Origin: Gemmatimonadota bacterium
GTDB lineage: Bacteria > Gemmatimonadota > Gemmatimonadetes > Gemmatimonadales > Gemmatimonadaceae
Direction: 5' to 3'
DNA: 64,000 nt
NCBI GenBank assembly: GCA_016719105.1
Contig: JADKAQ010000020.1
Coordinates: 122,202-186,201, forward strand
Shown here: positions 26,710 through 36,309 of the stretch, in pieces
Layout: every line of letters starts with the position of its first letter
How positions within the stretch are numbered: the first letter of the stretch is position 1
Notes under the pieces: model-generated
What the model saw: the letters and a program-made list of their open reading frames with translations, nothing else
Told to the model about the DNA's origin: nothing
Database searches by the model: none
Translations under genes and position numbers: made by a program

Positions 26710-27875
26710 CGTGGTTCGTTTCCCTCGCGCCTGCGGTCGTTCGTTCCCGGTCCGCGACGCTGCTGCTCGCCAGTGCGGCCCTGGTGGCCGTCGGCTGCAA
26801 AAAGCCCGCGGCACCCACCCGGCCGCCCGTGGCGGTCACGGTGGCGACGTCGGCGCGTGGCGCGGCGCCGTATGTCGTGACCGCGAACGGGCTGGTCGAG
26901 CCGCAGCAGTCGGTGGCGCTGCAATCGCAGGTGGGGGGCGTCCTGCTCGCGGTCCACTTTCGCGAGGGGGACGAGGTGCAGCAGGGGCAGCTGCTCTTCA
27001 CCATCGACCGGCGTCCGTACGAGGCGGCGCTGCGGCAGGCCGAGGCGGTGTTGGCGCGCGACGTGGCACAGGCGGAGAATGCGAAGCGCGATTCGGCGCG
27101 TTTTGCCGCGTTGGTGCAGAAGGACTACGTCACGCGCGCGCAGGCCGACCAGTCGGCGGCCAACGCCACGGCGCTCGCCGCCGTGGTCGATGCCGATCGC
27201 GCCGCGGTCGCCAACGCCCGCTTCAACCTCGACAACGCGACGATTCGCGCCCCCATCGCTGGCAAGACGGGGAGCTTGCTCGTGCGCGCCGGCAACCTGG
27301 TGCGCCCCGGGGCGGTCCCGCCGCTGGTGGTGATCAACCAGATCCGCCCCATCCTGGTGCGCTTCTCGGTGCCGGAGCGCGAGTTTCCACAGGTGCAACG
27401 GTATGCGGGGCAGGGGGCACTCCCGGTGCGTGCCCTCCATTCGGCCAACGATTCGCAGCCGATCGTCGGGCAGCTGAGCTTCGTGGACAACGGGGTCGAC
27501 ACGACCACGGGCACCGTCACGCTCAAGGGGCGCTTCGCCAACGACGACCGGCGGTTGTGGCCCGGGCAGTTCGTGCGTGTGGAGCTGGAGCTGTTCAGCG
27601 ATTCGAGCGCGGTGCTGGTCCCGAGCCAGGCGGTGCAGGCGGGACAGGACGGGACCTTCGTCTTCACCGTCGATGCGAAGGGGGCGGCGGTGATGAAGCC
27701 GGTCGTCGCCGGCCGTCAGGTGGGTAACCAGACCGTCATCGAGCAGGGGCTCGACGCCGGCGAGCGCGTGGTGACCGACGGGCAGGGGAAGTTGGCGCCG
27801 GGCTCCAAGGTGAGCATCAAGGCGGCTGGGGGGGCGGCCACCGCCGCTCCCGCCAAGCAGGGCGGGACCCCATGA
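26706..27875 (+). CDS. RND efflux periplasmic adaptor (membrane fusion protein)
   Basis: 389 aa lipoprotein (lipobox AVGC near residue 24). Biotinyl-lipoyl-like halves flank an alpha-hairpin: ALQSQVGGVLLAVHFREGDEV and IRAPIAGKTGSLLVRAGNLV. The hairpin is rich in Ala/Gln (LRQAEAVLARDVAQAENAKRD). Beta-barrel and membrane-proximal domains follow (VDNGVDTTTGTVTLKGRF, VLVPSQAVQAGQDG). It bridges the inner-membrane pump and the OEP. ATGA overlaps on both sides give strict translational coupling within the operon. Confidence 0.92.
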   Translation: MTWFVSLAPAVVRSRSATLLLASAALVAVGCKKPAAPTRPPVAVTVATSARGAAPYVVTANGLVEPQQSVALQSQVGGVLLAVHFREGDEVQQGQLLFTIDRRPYEAALRQAEAVLARDVAQAENAKRDSARFAALVQKDYVTRAQADQSAANATALAAVVDADRAAVANARFNLDNATIRAPIAGKTGSLLVRAGNLVRPGAVPPLVVINQIRPILVRFSVPEREFPQVQRYAGQGALPVRALHSANDSQPIVGQLSFVDNGVDTTTGTVTLKGRFANDDRRLWPGQFVRVELELFSDSSAVLVPSQAVQAGQDGTFVFTVDAKGAAVMKPVVAGRQVGNQTVIEQGLDAGERVVTDGQGKLAPGSKVSIKAAGGAATAAPAKQGGTP

Positions 27876-30800
27876 ACTTCACCGCGCTCTTCATCCGTCG
27901 TCCGGTCATGACCACGCTGGTCATGATCGCCATCCTCGCCTTCGGGACGATGGCGTATCGGCAGCTGGCGGTGAGCGACCTCCCCAACGTCGACTACCCC
28001 ACGCTCACCGTCACGGCGTCGCTCCCCGGCGCCAGCCCGGAGACGATGGCCTCCGCGGTGGCGACGCCGCTGGAAAAGCAGTTCACGACGATTGCCGGGA
28101 TCGACAACATGGTGAGCTCCAGCTCGTTAGGGGCCACGAGCATCACCATCCAGTTCACCCTCGATCGCAGCATCGACGCGGCGGCGCAGGACGTCCAGGC
28201 GGCGATCTCCAAGACGCTGCGGGAGCTCCCGCCGGGGATCGTCCCGCCGTCGCTACAGAAGACCAACCCCGCCGACGAGCCGTTCCTCTACCTCAACCTG
28301 CGCTCGAAGTCGTTGCCGCTGTCGGCGCTGGACGAGTACGGGCAGACGGTGCTGGGGCAGCGCATCTCGACCATCAGCGGCGTGGCGCAGGTGTCGATCT
28401 TCGGGACGCAGAAGTACGCGGCGCGCATCCAGCTCGACCCGCGCGCCCTGGCCTCACGCGGGATCGGGATCGACGAGGTGGCGAGTGCCGTGTCGCAGGG
28501 GAACGTGAACCTCCCCACCGGCGTGCTCTGGGGGCCCAACAAGGCCTACACCGTGAGAGCCGACGGGCAGCTGGAGAACGCCGCGCAGTTCGCCGAACTG
28601 GTCGTCGCCTATCGCAACGGGAACCCCGTGCGGCTGCGCGACGTGGGGCGCGTGAAGGACGACGTCCAGAACAACCGCGTGGCCGCCTGGTTCAACGACA
28701 CGCGTTCCGTCACGCTGGCCGTGCAGAAGCAGCCGGGGACCAACACCGTGCAGGTGGCCGAGGCGGTGCATGCGCTCCTCCCCACGCTGCGCGCGCAGAT
28801 GCCGGAGTCGGTGGAGATCGAGACCTTCTTCGATCGCTCCGAGGGGATTCGCGAGTCGGTGGCCGACGTGAAGTTCACGCTGGTGCTGACGCTCGCGCTC
28901 GTCGTGATGGTGATCTTCCTCTTCCTGCGCAACGTGCCGGCGACCGTCATCCCGTCGCTGGCCCTCCCCATGTCGCTGGTCGGGACGTTCGCGGTGATGT
29001 GGTCGCTCAAGTACAGCCTCGACAACCTCTCGCTGATGGCGCTCACCCTGGCGGTGGGCTTCGTGGTCGACGACGCCATCGTGATGCTGGAGAACATCGT
29101 CCGGCACATCGAGATGGGAAAGAAGCCGATGCAGGCGGCGCTCGACGGCGCCAAGGAGATCGGCTTCACGATCCTGTCGATGACGATCTCACTCACCGCG
29201 GTCTTCATCCCGCTGCTGTTCATGAGCGGGATCGTCGGGCGACTCTTCCACGAGTTTGCGGTGACGATCGCGGCGGCCATCCTCGTGTCGGGGTTCGTCT
29301 CGCTCACGCTGACGCCGATGCTCTGCGCCCGCTTCCTCAAGGGGGGGCACCACGGCGAGCAGGAACTCCACAACCCGATCTTCGACGCCTTCGAGCGTGG
29401 CTACGAAGCGGTGCTGCACTTCTACGAGCGCACGCTGCGCTGGGCGATGGGACATCGCCGCTCGGTGATGGCCTTCTCGCTCGTCACGCTCATTGCGACG
29501 GTCGTTCTCTTCCAGATGGTCCCCAAGGGATTCATCCCCAGCGAGGACACCGGGCGCATTCGTGCGTCGACCGAGACGGCGCAGGGGACGTCGTTCACCG
29601 ACATGGTCGCGCACCAGAAGCTCGCCGCCGATCGCGTGCGCAAGAACCAGTACGTCGATGCGGTGCTGTCGAACATCGGGACGGGGTCGGGCAACTCGAC
29701 CGGGTTGCCGAACCAGGGGCGCCTCACCGTGCGCCTCAAGCCGCGCGGTGAGCGCCCGAGCGCCGACGAGATGGTGCGCATCCTCGCCAAGGAGACGGCT
29801 GACATCCCCGGCATCTCCGTGTACTGGCAGAACACCCCGATCATCCAGCTTGGCGGGCGCACCGCCAAGGCGCTGTACCAGTACACGCTGCAGGGGGCCG
29901 ACCTCGACGTGCTCTATCCGGCGGCGCAGGCCATGGAAGCCAAGCTACGCACGCTCCCCGCCCTCACCGACATCTCCACCGACCTGCAGATCCGCAACCC
30001 GCAGGCGACCATCACCCTCGACCGCGACCATGCCTCACGACTGGGCGTGAGTGCGGAGCAGATCGAGCAGGCGCTGTACAACGCGTACGGGTCGCGGCAG
30101 GTCTCGACGATCTACACGCCGAACAACCAGTACTGGGTGATCATGGAGCTCCTCCCGGAGTTCCAGAGCGACCTGAGCGCGCTCGACCTGCTGTACGTGC
30201 GGTCGCGCAGTGGCGTGCTCGTGCCGCTCTCCACCGTGGCGCGCGCCGACCGGACGATCGGCCCCCAGCTGGTGAACCACACGGGACAGATCCCGTCGGT
30301 CACGCTCTCGTTCAACCTGCGCGAAGGAGCGTCGTTAGGTGAGGCGGTGAACGAGGTGGAGGGGGCGGCGCGCGAACTCCTCCCCGAGGGGATCAGCACC
30401 GGCTTCGCCGGTGCGGCGCAGGCGTTCCAGGACACGCAGCGCGGGCTGGGGATGCTCTTCCTGGTCGCGATCTTCGTGATCTACGTGGTGCTCGGGATCC
30501 TGTACGAGTCGTTCATCCACCCCATCACGATCCTTTCCGGCATTCCGTTCGCGGCCTTCGGCGCCTTCCTCGCCCTGCTCCTCACCGGGACGGAGCTGAG
30601 CGTCTACGCGTGGGTGGGGGTGATCCTCCTGGTGGGGTTGGTGAAGAAGAACGCGATCATGATGATCGACTTTGCGCAGGAGGCCGAGCGCTCCGGCGGG
30701 AAGAACGCCTTCGAGGCGATCTTCGAGGCGTGCATGGTGCGCTTCCGCCCCATCAGCATGACGACGATGGCGGCGCTGGTGGGGACGCTGCCCATCGCGT

Positions 30801-31048
30801 TAGGCGCTGGCGCCGGCGCCGAGTCGCGGCGCCCGCTGGGGATCGCGGTGGTGGGCGGGTTGGCCTTCTCGCAGCTGGTGACCCTGTACGTGACGCCGGT
30901 CATCTACACGTACTTCGACGACTTCATGAAGCGCACGCGGCGGCGCGACGAGCCGGTGGAGGAGGGCGTGGCGGCGGAACCGCCGGTGCTTCGCGCGGGA
31001 GGCGGGCAGTCGGCGGCGGCGTCGGTGGTGGCGCCGAGGGTGACCTGA
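27872..31048 (+). CDS. RND multidrug efflux pump, HAE1/AcrB family
   Basis: 1058 aa inner-membrane pump with 12 predicted helices and two large periplasmic loops. The proton-relay aspartates are in GFVVDDAIVMLENI (AcrB D407/D408 equivalent) and the lysine in GLVKKNAIMMIDFA (K940 equivalent), so the drug/proton antiport machinery is intact. The N-terminus FTALFIRRPVMTTLVMIAI is standard. Members export hydrophobic drugs, bile salts, dyes or signal molecules; specificity is not predictable. It is the last gene of the three-gene operon and is followed by a 12-bp perfect hairpin. Three TTA codons all sit in GTTAGG. Confidence 0.95.
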   Translation: MNFTALFIRRPVMTTLVMIAILAFGTMAYRQLAVSDLPNVDYPTLTVTASLPGASPETMASAVATPLEKQFTTIAGIDNMVSSSSLGATSITIQFTLDRSIDAAAQDVQAAISKTLRELPPGIVPPSLQKTNPADEPFLYLNLRSKSLPLSALDEYGQTVLGQRISTISGVAQVSIFGTQKYAARIQLDPRALASRGIGIDEVASAVSQGNVNLPTGVLWGPNKAYTVRADGQLENAAQFAELVVAYRNGNPVRLRDVGRVKDDVQNNRVAAWFNDTRSVTLAVQKQPGTNTVQVAEAVHALLPTLRAQMPESVEIETFFDRSEGIRESVADVKFTLVLTLALVVMVIFLFLRNVPATVIPSLALPMSLVGTFAVMWSLKYSLDNLSLMALTLAVGFVVDDAIVMLENIVRHIEMGKKPMQAALDGAKEIGFTILSMTISLTAVFIPLLFMSGIVGRLFHEFAVTIAAAILVSGFVSLTLTPMLCARFLKGGHHGEQELHNPIFDAFERGYEAVLHFYERTLRWAMGHRRSVMAFSLVTLIATVVLFQMVPKGFIPSEDTGRIRASTETAQGTSFTDMVAHQKLAADRVRKNQYVDAVLSNIGTGSGNSTGLPNQGRLTVRLKPRGERPSADEMVRILAKETADIPGISVYWQNTPIIQLGGRTAKALYQYTLQGADLDVLYPAAQAMEAKLRTLPALTDISTDLQIRNPQATITLDRDHASRLGVSAEQIEQALYNAYGSRQVSTIYTPNNQYWVIMELLPEFQSDLSALDLLYVRSRSGVLVPLSTVARADRTIGPQLVNHTGQIPSVTLSFNLREGASLGEAVNEVEGAARELLPEGISTGFAGAAQAFQDTQRGLGMLFLVAIFVIYVVLGILYESFIHPITILSGIPFAAFGAFLALLLTGTELSVYAWVGVILLVGLVKKNAIMMIDFAQEAERSGGKNAFEAIFEACMVRFRPISMTTMAALVGTLPIALGAGAGAESRRPLGIAVVGGLAFSQLVTLYVTPVIYTYFDDFMKRTRRRDEPVEEGVAAEPPVLRAGGGQSAAASVVAPRVT

Positions 31049-31102
31049 GGGGACGGGAGACGGGAGACGGGAGTGCAAACGGCGCCGAGCGGCGCCGTTT
31101 GC
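31049..31102 (+). terminator. purine array plus 12-bp hairpin after the RND operon
   Basis: A 7-bp array (gacggga, 31049-31073) precedes a perfect 12-bp hairpin (31075-31086 and 31091-31102, loop GAGC), sense GCAAACGGCGCC. There is no long U-run. The complementary pyrimidine array occurs at 31251-31289, over the end of the convergent gene. The rest of the gap (31103-31250) shows nothing gene-like. Confidence 0.6.
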
Positions 31103-31271
31103 GTTGCATCTGCTAGGTGAAGTTGTACCACGGGTGGGTGGGTGCGAGCTTCGAGCGGCGCGCCGTGCGCGCCGCCCAACGCTCTTCCCGTCCATCCCGC
31201 CCGGGAAGCCCCCAGCCTCCAGACAAGCACCGGGCGCCACGCCGCCGCACTCCGTCTCCCGTCTCCGTCCC

Positions 31272-33554
31272 TCAGTCCGTCCCCGTCCCGAACTGCTTCG
31301 TGTACTTCACCACGAGGGACCGCGAGCGCGGCCGCTCCCAGCTGAAGAACGAGTTGGCCACCTCGCCGTCGTTGAAGACGACAAACAGCCCGGTGCCGGC
31401 GGTGTTGAGCCACCCGAAGCGCGCGTTCGCGGTCCAGATCTTCTGCTGATTGTTGAACTGCGTCAGCGACTGGATGAAGATGCGCGGCGTGAAGAAATAG
31501 GCGGCCTTGAGCCCCACGAGCGACCGGGTGAAGCTGAAGTCGGGCAACCGGACGTCCTGGTAGTCGAGCAGGAGCGACGACGAGATGTTCGGCCCACTCC
31601 GCGCGGTGATCGTCACCGTCCCGCCATTGCGCGTCCCGGTGTAGAACTGCCCGAAGTCGCCGCGCACGATCATCGAGAGATTCGCGCTCGGGTTGGTCTG
31701 CCAATCGAGGCCGAGCTGCACCCAGTCATAGCCCCCGATGCCGAGCGAGTCTCCCGGGTTGATCTCGAAGGGCCGCTGCAGTCCCTCGTGGAAGACGTTG
31801 ACCTCGGGGCCGAAGCGGGCGCCACTCGAGAACTCGATCTCCGTGAAGTCGAGGTGGAACTGCCCGCTCTGATAGAAGTCGTCCAGCCCGTAGTAGCCGC
31901 GGTAGTTCACGTGCGGGTTCCACTGCCGGAACCACGACGCCCACTCCGTCTTGCGCACGTAGCGCATGAAGTTGACGTCGTAGAAGCGGTAACCGGCCGG
32001 GCGGCTCAGGAACCCGACCTCGGGATTGAAGTCCTCGCCGATCTGCAGGAAGCGCACACTGTTGTTCCAGTCGCGTGTGGTGTACGCCGCGCGCGCGCTG
32101 TAGCCCAGTTCGTCACCGCTGCGGTTGGGCGTCTGGGTCGTCGCCCCCCACCAGTCGAGCGTCCACGCATCGCCGAGTCCCACGCGCCCGTCCACCGCAA
32201 AGGTCCGGTTGTAGCTGCCGGAGCTGTCGGTGGTCATGCGCTGCACGCCCATCACGCCAATGCGCGAGCGGCGCGACACCTCGCGCAGCGCGCGCAGCAC
32301 CGTGTACGACTGGCCGGCCAGCGTCCCCCCCGGGGCGTCGTCGGTGAAGATCTGCATCGCGCCGACCGTCGTGCTCCCCACGCGCCCCGTGAGGCGCCCG
32401 CCGCCGATGATCGGGACCGGCGTCCCGTTGTCGATCCCGATCTTGCGGCTGAAGAAGAGGTCGACCGCCTGCGGCGTTCCGGCGGAGAAAACGCCGGCGT
32501 TCTCGAGGAAGAAGGGACGCTTCTCCGGGAAGAAGAGCGGGAAGCGCGTGAGGTTCGTGCGCTGCTCGTCCACCTCCACCTGGGCGAAGTCGGTGTTGTA
32601 CGTGAGGTCGAGCGTGAGGCTTGGCGTGAGGCCGTACTTCATGTCGGCCCCCCACTCCACCGGGTACTTCGCCTTCGTCTGCGACACGAAGTCGCGCGTC
32701 GCCGATCCCAGTACGTACGGCGTGACGGTCGCCACCCGGCGCACCGGGACCGTGAGCCCTTCCAGCGTCCCCGCGAGCGACATGCGGTACAGGTTGAACT
32801 GCCGCGGGACAAACGACCAGAACGACTCCTCGTTCTTGCGGCGAATCATGCGCGCCACGTTGAGCCCCCACGTCTGCACCGCGGCGCCCCCGTACCGCAG
32901 CGTCGAGAACGGGATGCGGAACTCGGCGTACCACCCCAGCGAGTCGCTCGTCGTCGCCACCCGCCAGCTGCCATCCCAGTTGAGGTTGAACCCTCCCATC
33001 GATCCCGCCTGCATCCGGTTCTGCCCGGATTGCATCACCCCGCCCCCTTCGCCTTCGCGAATGATCTGCCCGTCGTATTCGATCCCCGCGGGGGTGGTGG
33101 CGAAGAGGAAGCCGTTCTGCTTGTCGTGGAACGTGTCGAGCATGATGGCCACGTAGTCGCTGTTGGTCAGCGTCACGTCGCGCACCTTCTCACCCGGGAC
33201 GATCCCCGCGGGCTCGCGGTCGTACAGCCACGCGCCGATGTACAGCGCCTCGCCATCGGTCAGGAAGCGAATCTCGGTGCGTTCGGTGGCCGGCGCCCCC
33301 TCGCTCTGCTCGCGCTGCACGAAGCCGCGGAACGGCTCACCGTCCTTCCACTCGGCGTCGTCCAGGCGACCGTCGATCACCGGCGCCTTGGTGATGGTGT
33401 GCGCGGCCCCCACTCGGGCGGTCCGCAGCGCGCGGTTGGTGGCGGATGGCGTCACCTCCTGCGCACGGCTGGTGACGGGAATCGCGAGGGCCAGTAGGCA
33501 GGAGACGGCGACCGGGGTCAGCCTGACACCGGTCGTGAAGGCGGACAGCTGCAT
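31272..33554 (-). CDS. DUF5916-type outer-membrane protein with CBM9-like domain
   Basis: 760 aa from the ATG at 33554, which gives a good signal peptide (ending VTSRAQ); the ATG at 33593 is possible. Residues of about 40-220 form a carbohydrate-binding module 9-like sandwich (VIDGRLDDAEWKDGEPF, TEIRFLTDGEALYIGAWLYD). The remaining 500 residues alternate aromatic/polar strands (WASWFRQWNPHVNYRGYYG, QLGLDWQTNPSANLSMIVRG) and end in VKYTKQFGTG, as in the DUF5916 family, probably an outer-membrane beta-barrel. Function in the family is unknown; sugar or cell-wall interaction is a guess. It converges with the RND operon. Confidence 0.75.
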   Translation of the reverse strand: MQLSAFTTGVRLTPVAVSCLLALAIPVTSRAQEVTPSATNRALRTARVGAAHTITKAPVIDGRLDDAEWKDGEPFRGFVQREQSEGAPATERTEIRFLTDGEALYIGAWLYDREPAGIVPGEKVRDVTLTNSDYVAIMLDTFHDKQNGFLFATTPAGIEYDGQIIREGEGGGVMQSGQNRMQAGSMGGFNLNWDGSWRVATTSDSLGWYAEFRIPFSTLRYGGAAVQTWGLNVARMIRRKNEESFWSFVPRQFNLYRMSLAGTLEGLTVPVRRVATVTPYVLGSATRDFVSQTKAKYPVEWGADMKYGLTPSLTLDLTYNTDFAQVEVDEQRTNLTRFPLFFPEKRPFFLENAGVFSAGTPQAVDLFFSRKIGIDNGTPVPIIGGGRLTGRVGSTTVGAMQIFTDDAPGGTLAGQSYTVLRALREVSRRSRIGVMGVQRMTTDSSGSYNRTFAVDGRVGLGDAWTLDWWGATTQTPNRSGDELGYSARAAYTTRDWNNSVRFLQIGEDFNPEVGFLSRPAGYRFYDVNFMRYVRKTEWASWFRQWNPHVNYRGYYGLDDFYQSGQFHLDFTEIEFSSGARFGPEVNVFHEGLQRPFEINPGDSLGIGGYDWVQLGLDWQTNPSANLSMIVRGDFGQFYTGTRNGGTVTITARSGPNISSSLLLDYQDVRLPDFSFTRSLVGLKAAYFFTPRIFIQSLTQFNNQQKIWTANARFGWLNTAGTGLFVVFNDGEVANSFFSWERPRSRSLVVKYTKQFGTGTD

Positions 33555-33827
33555 GAAGAAGTCGTGAGGAGGAGAGGAGACGTCCCCGTCCATACGTCGA
33601 ACGCGGGCGCGGCGCTGCGCTGCGCGACGGTACAACGCGACGGCGAGGCGACGGGGCGAAGCTGCGCCTCGGCACGCCTCATCGGAAGGCACCGCCCCCC
33701 GCCGCAGATCGAGTGAACGGAGCGTGCCGGGCGGCGTGCTGGCGCACTACCTTGGGCACGCTTGCGGGGCACCACCATGATCGTCCCCCGCCTTTGAGCC
33801 CCGCCTGAGGACCGACGCCCGCTTCGC
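33555..33827. other. divergent promoter region, nothing recognised
   Basis: This 273-bp gap separates the divergent DUF5916-like gene and the small orphan. It holds GC-rich sequence with no clear dyad and no convincing -35/-10 pair. Confidence 0.4.
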
Positions 33828-34175
33828 ATGCCCGACGCCGCCCCCCCGCGCCCGTTGACCGACCTGCAGGAACTGGCCCCCGTCGCCCGCGAGCTGGTGG
33901 AGCGCGAACTGGAGCGCCGCCTCCCCGATCAGCACACGTCCATCCGCTTCTATCGCGAGTGGAGCGGCGGGTGGCGCGTGCGCGTCGAGATCGGCAGGCC
34001 GGCGCGCGGGAAGCTCGATTTCGTCCTCTTCGAGATCGCCCAGGACGCGATCGTCGCCATGCCGCACCCCATCCCCGACGCCTGGCGCGATGCCAGCGGC
34101 GTGGAAGCCTCCGATGGGTCGCGGTGGTTCTGGAACGACGAGGGGTTCCCCGAGCGCGTGCCGCCCGCGAGCTGA
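33828..34175 (+). CDS. small hypothetical protein
   Basis: 115 aa, acidic, no signal peptide or membrane helix. The N-terminal half is helical (LTDLQELAPVARELVERELE). The rest is predicted beta with several Trp (WSGGWRVRVEIGRP, WFWNDEGFPERVP). I recognise no family. It has coding-like composition and a clear ATG, and stands alone between the DUF5916 gene and the esterase. The stop is followed within 12 bp by a 12-bp tandem repeat. Confidence 0.55.
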   Translation: MPDAAPPRPLTDLQELAPVARELVERELERRLPDQHTSIRFYREWSGGWRVRVEIGRPARGKLDFVLFEIAQDAIVAMPHPIPDAWRDASGVEASDGSRWFWNDEGFPERVPPAS

Positions 34176-34185
34176 GCTGGACTTC

Positions 34186-34233
34186 GCGCTCACCGGCGCG
34201 CTCACCGGCGCGCTCACCGGCGCGCTCACCTGT
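34186..34233. repeat. 12-bp tandem repeat, four units
   Basis: The unit gcgctcaccggc is repeated three times exactly, and a fourth copy diverges at its end (gcgctcacctgt). It lies 10 bp after the orphan gene stop. It encodes nothing evident and is probably a slippage-generated minisatellite. Confidence 0.75.
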
Positions 34234-34344
34234 GCGATCATCGGCGCGCGCCCCACAAACTCACCCCCCCAAAACGACACGGTGATTTGACGGCGCGTCG
34301 GGGGCGATGCACGTTGCCGCCGCCCGCCCACCCGAGGATCTCCC

Positions 34345-36108
34345 ATGTCGTCACTCCGCTCCCGACGCGCGACGGTTGCCGTCGGCGTCGCGCTCGCCCT
34401 TGCCGCCGTGTCGCCGGCCCACGCGCAATCGGCCGGTACTCGGCTTCGCATCGCCGTCACCCTTCCCGCCACCATCCCTGGCGGGATCCCCGGCGGTGCG
34501 ACCGGGCTGGACGGGCGCCTCGTCGTCGTCTTCTCCGCCGACTCGAGCGCCGAGCCGCGCTTCCAGGTGGGGTACGGCGTCAGCACGCAGCCGGCCTTCG
34601 CCATCGACGTCACCGACTGGAAGCCCGGTGACACGCGCGTCATCGATGCCAGCGCCTTCGGCTTTCCGCTCGCCTCGTTAGGTGCGCTGCCGCGCGGGAC
34701 GTATCGCGTGCAGGCGCTCCTCAACCGCTACGAGACCTTCAGGCGTGGCGACGGCGTCACGGTGTCGCTCCCTCCCGACCAAGGCGAGGGGCAGAAGTGG
34801 AACGCCAAGCCCGGCAACCTCTACTCGGTCCCGCGCAGCATCGCCGTCGACCCGGCGCGCGGCGGCGAGTTGCGCCTGACGGTTGACCAGGTGATCCCCG
34901 CGATCCCGGCGTTCCAGGAGACGAAGTACGTCAAGCACGTGCGCATCCGCAGCGAGCGCCTGTCGCGCTTCTGGGGACGCGACATGTACCTCGCCGCCTT
35001 CGTGACGCTCCCCGAGGGGTTCGAGTCGCACCCGCAGTCGCGGTACCCGCTCGTCATCAACCACGGGCACTTCTCCACCGTCCCCGATAACTGGCGCGAG
35101 ACCCCGCCCGACCCGAACCTCAAGCCCGACTACAGCGAACGCTTCTCGCTCGCCGGCTACAACCGGATCCAGCAGGAGGAGTCGTACAGGTTCTTCACCG
35201 AGTGGACCGGCCCCGGCTTCCCGCGCGTGCTGCTCGTGCAGATCCAGCACGCCACGCCGTTCTACGACGATTCGTATGCCGTCAACTCGGCCAACAACGG
35301 CCCGTATGGCGACGCGATCCAGTACGAGCTCATCCCCGAGATCGAGAAGCGCTTTCGTGGCCTGGGGCAGGGGTGGGCGCGCTTCGTCTTCGGCGGCTCG
35401 ACCGGTGGGTGGGAGTCGATGGCGGTGCAGATGTTCTATCCGGACGAGTACAACGGCGCCTGGATCGCCTGCCCAGACCCGATCGACTTCCGCCACTACA
35501 CGGTGGTGAACATCTACAGCGACACCAACGCCTACTGGGCCGGTTCGCAGTGGAAGCGCACGCCGCGCCCCGGGCACCGCAACTACCTGGGCCACGTGGA
35601 CGCGACGCTCGAGGAGATGAACCGGTACGAATACTTGTTAGGCACCAAGGCGCGGTCGGGCGACCAGTGGGACGTGTGGGAGAGCGTCTACTCGCCCGTG
35701 GGCCCCGACGGATATCCCCGCCGCATCTGGGACCGCCTGAGCGGAAAGATCGACCCCGTCACGGCGAAGTTCTGGCGCGACAACTACGACCTCTCCTACA
35801 TCCTGCAGCGCGATTGGGCCACGTTAGGCCCCAAGCTCCGCGGCAAGCTGCGCATCTTCGTGGGCGACATGGACAACTACTACCTCAACAACGCGGTCTA
35901 CGAGGTGGAGAAGTTCCTCAAGACGAAGCCCGAGGCCGAGGCGGTCGTGGACTATGGCGACCGCGACGAACACTGCTGGAACGGTGACCACACCCGCAGC
36001 AACGCCTACTCGCGGCTGCGCTATCCACAGATGGTGCTCCCGTGGGCCGTCGAACGCATGCTGCGCACGGCGCCGGCAGGGGCCGACCTGCGCAGCTGGC
36101 GGTACTGA
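34345..36108 (+). CDS. secreted alpha/beta-hydrolase (putative esterase)
   Basis: 587 aa. Signal peptide to about residue 28 (SPAHAQ), an N-terminal beta domain of about 170 residues (RLRIAVTLPATIPGG, GTYRVQALLNRYETF), then an alpha/beta-hydrolase domain related to the esterase D/Fes family. The nucleophile elbow is GGSTGGW near residue 352. A candidate acid is the Asp of FVGDMDNYYL and a candidate base the His of DRDEHCWNGDH. A large domain with many aromatic and Asp residues suggests carbohydrate ester or peptide substrates, but no substrate is evident. It ends with a strong rho-independent terminator. Three TTA codons are all in GTTAGG. Confidence 0.75.
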   Translation: MSSLRSRRATVAVGVALALAAVSPAHAQSAGTRLRIAVTLPATIPGGIPGGATGLDGRLVVVFSADSSAEPRFQVGYGVSTQPAFAIDVTDWKPGDTRVIDASAFGFPLASLGALPRGTYRVQALLNRYETFRRGDGVTVSLPPDQGEGQKWNAKPGNLYSVPRSIAVDPARGGELRLTVDQVIPAIPAFQETKYVKHVRIRSERLSRFWGRDMYLAAFVTLPEGFESHPQSRYPLVINHGHFSTVPDNWRETPPDPNLKPDYSERFSLAGYNRIQQEESYRFFTEWTGPGFPRVLLVQIQHATPFYDDSYAVNSANNGPYGDAIQYELIPEIEKRFRGLGQGWARFVFGGSTGGWESMAVQMFYPDEYNGAWIACPDPIDFRHYTVVNIYSDTNAYWAGSQWKRTPRPGHRNYLGHVDATLEEMNRYEYLLGTKARSGDQWDVWESVYSPVGPDGYPRRIWDRLSGKIDPVTAKFWRDNYDLSYILQRDWATLGPKLRGKLRIFVGDMDNYYLNNAVYEVEKFLKTKPEAEAVVDYGDRDEHCWNGDHTRSNAYSRLRYPQMVLPWAVERMLRTAPAGADLRSWRY

Positions 36109-36149
36109 GGGGCGGCGCAGCCGGACGGGCCGGCGACGAGGGGTCGTAC

Positions 36150-36183
36150 GACGAGGGGTCACTCCGCGACCCCTCGTCTTTTT
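36150..36183 (+). terminator. rho-independent terminator after the esterase gene
   Basis: GACGAGGGGTC (36150-36160) pairs perfectly with GACCCCTCGTC (36168-36178), followed by TTTTT. A second copy of the left arm is at 36135-36145, so two alternative stems are possible. Confidence 0.9.
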
Positions 36184-36280
36184 GTTTCCTTTGCGAGTCG
36201 GGGAGACGTAAACGATTGACCTGCAATGCTTTCGAAATCCTTGCACGCTCGGGGCGTTGCGCCCGCAACGCACTGCGTTT

Positions 36281-36309
36281 CATGAACGCCACATGAACCT
36301 CACGTGAAC
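36281..36309 (-). promoter_or_regulatory. three 11-bp direct repeats resembling a Pho box
   Basis: On the minus strand the sequence reads GTTCACG, GTTCATG, GTTCATG with starts exactly 11 bp apart (36303-36309, 36292-36298, 36281-36287). Direct 11-nt GTTCA repeats are the binding pattern of PhoP/PhoB-type regulators (Streptomyces PHO box GTTCACC). They lie about 170 bp upstream of the di-haem peroxidase gene. A 7-bp hairpin (36254-36260 with 36265-36271) is just upstream. The rest of the gap 36184-36477 has no gene. Confidence 0.5.

Noticed and set aside
34186..34233. Possible CRISPR array
   Set aside because: Units are contiguous 12-mers with no spacers and no cas genes nearby.
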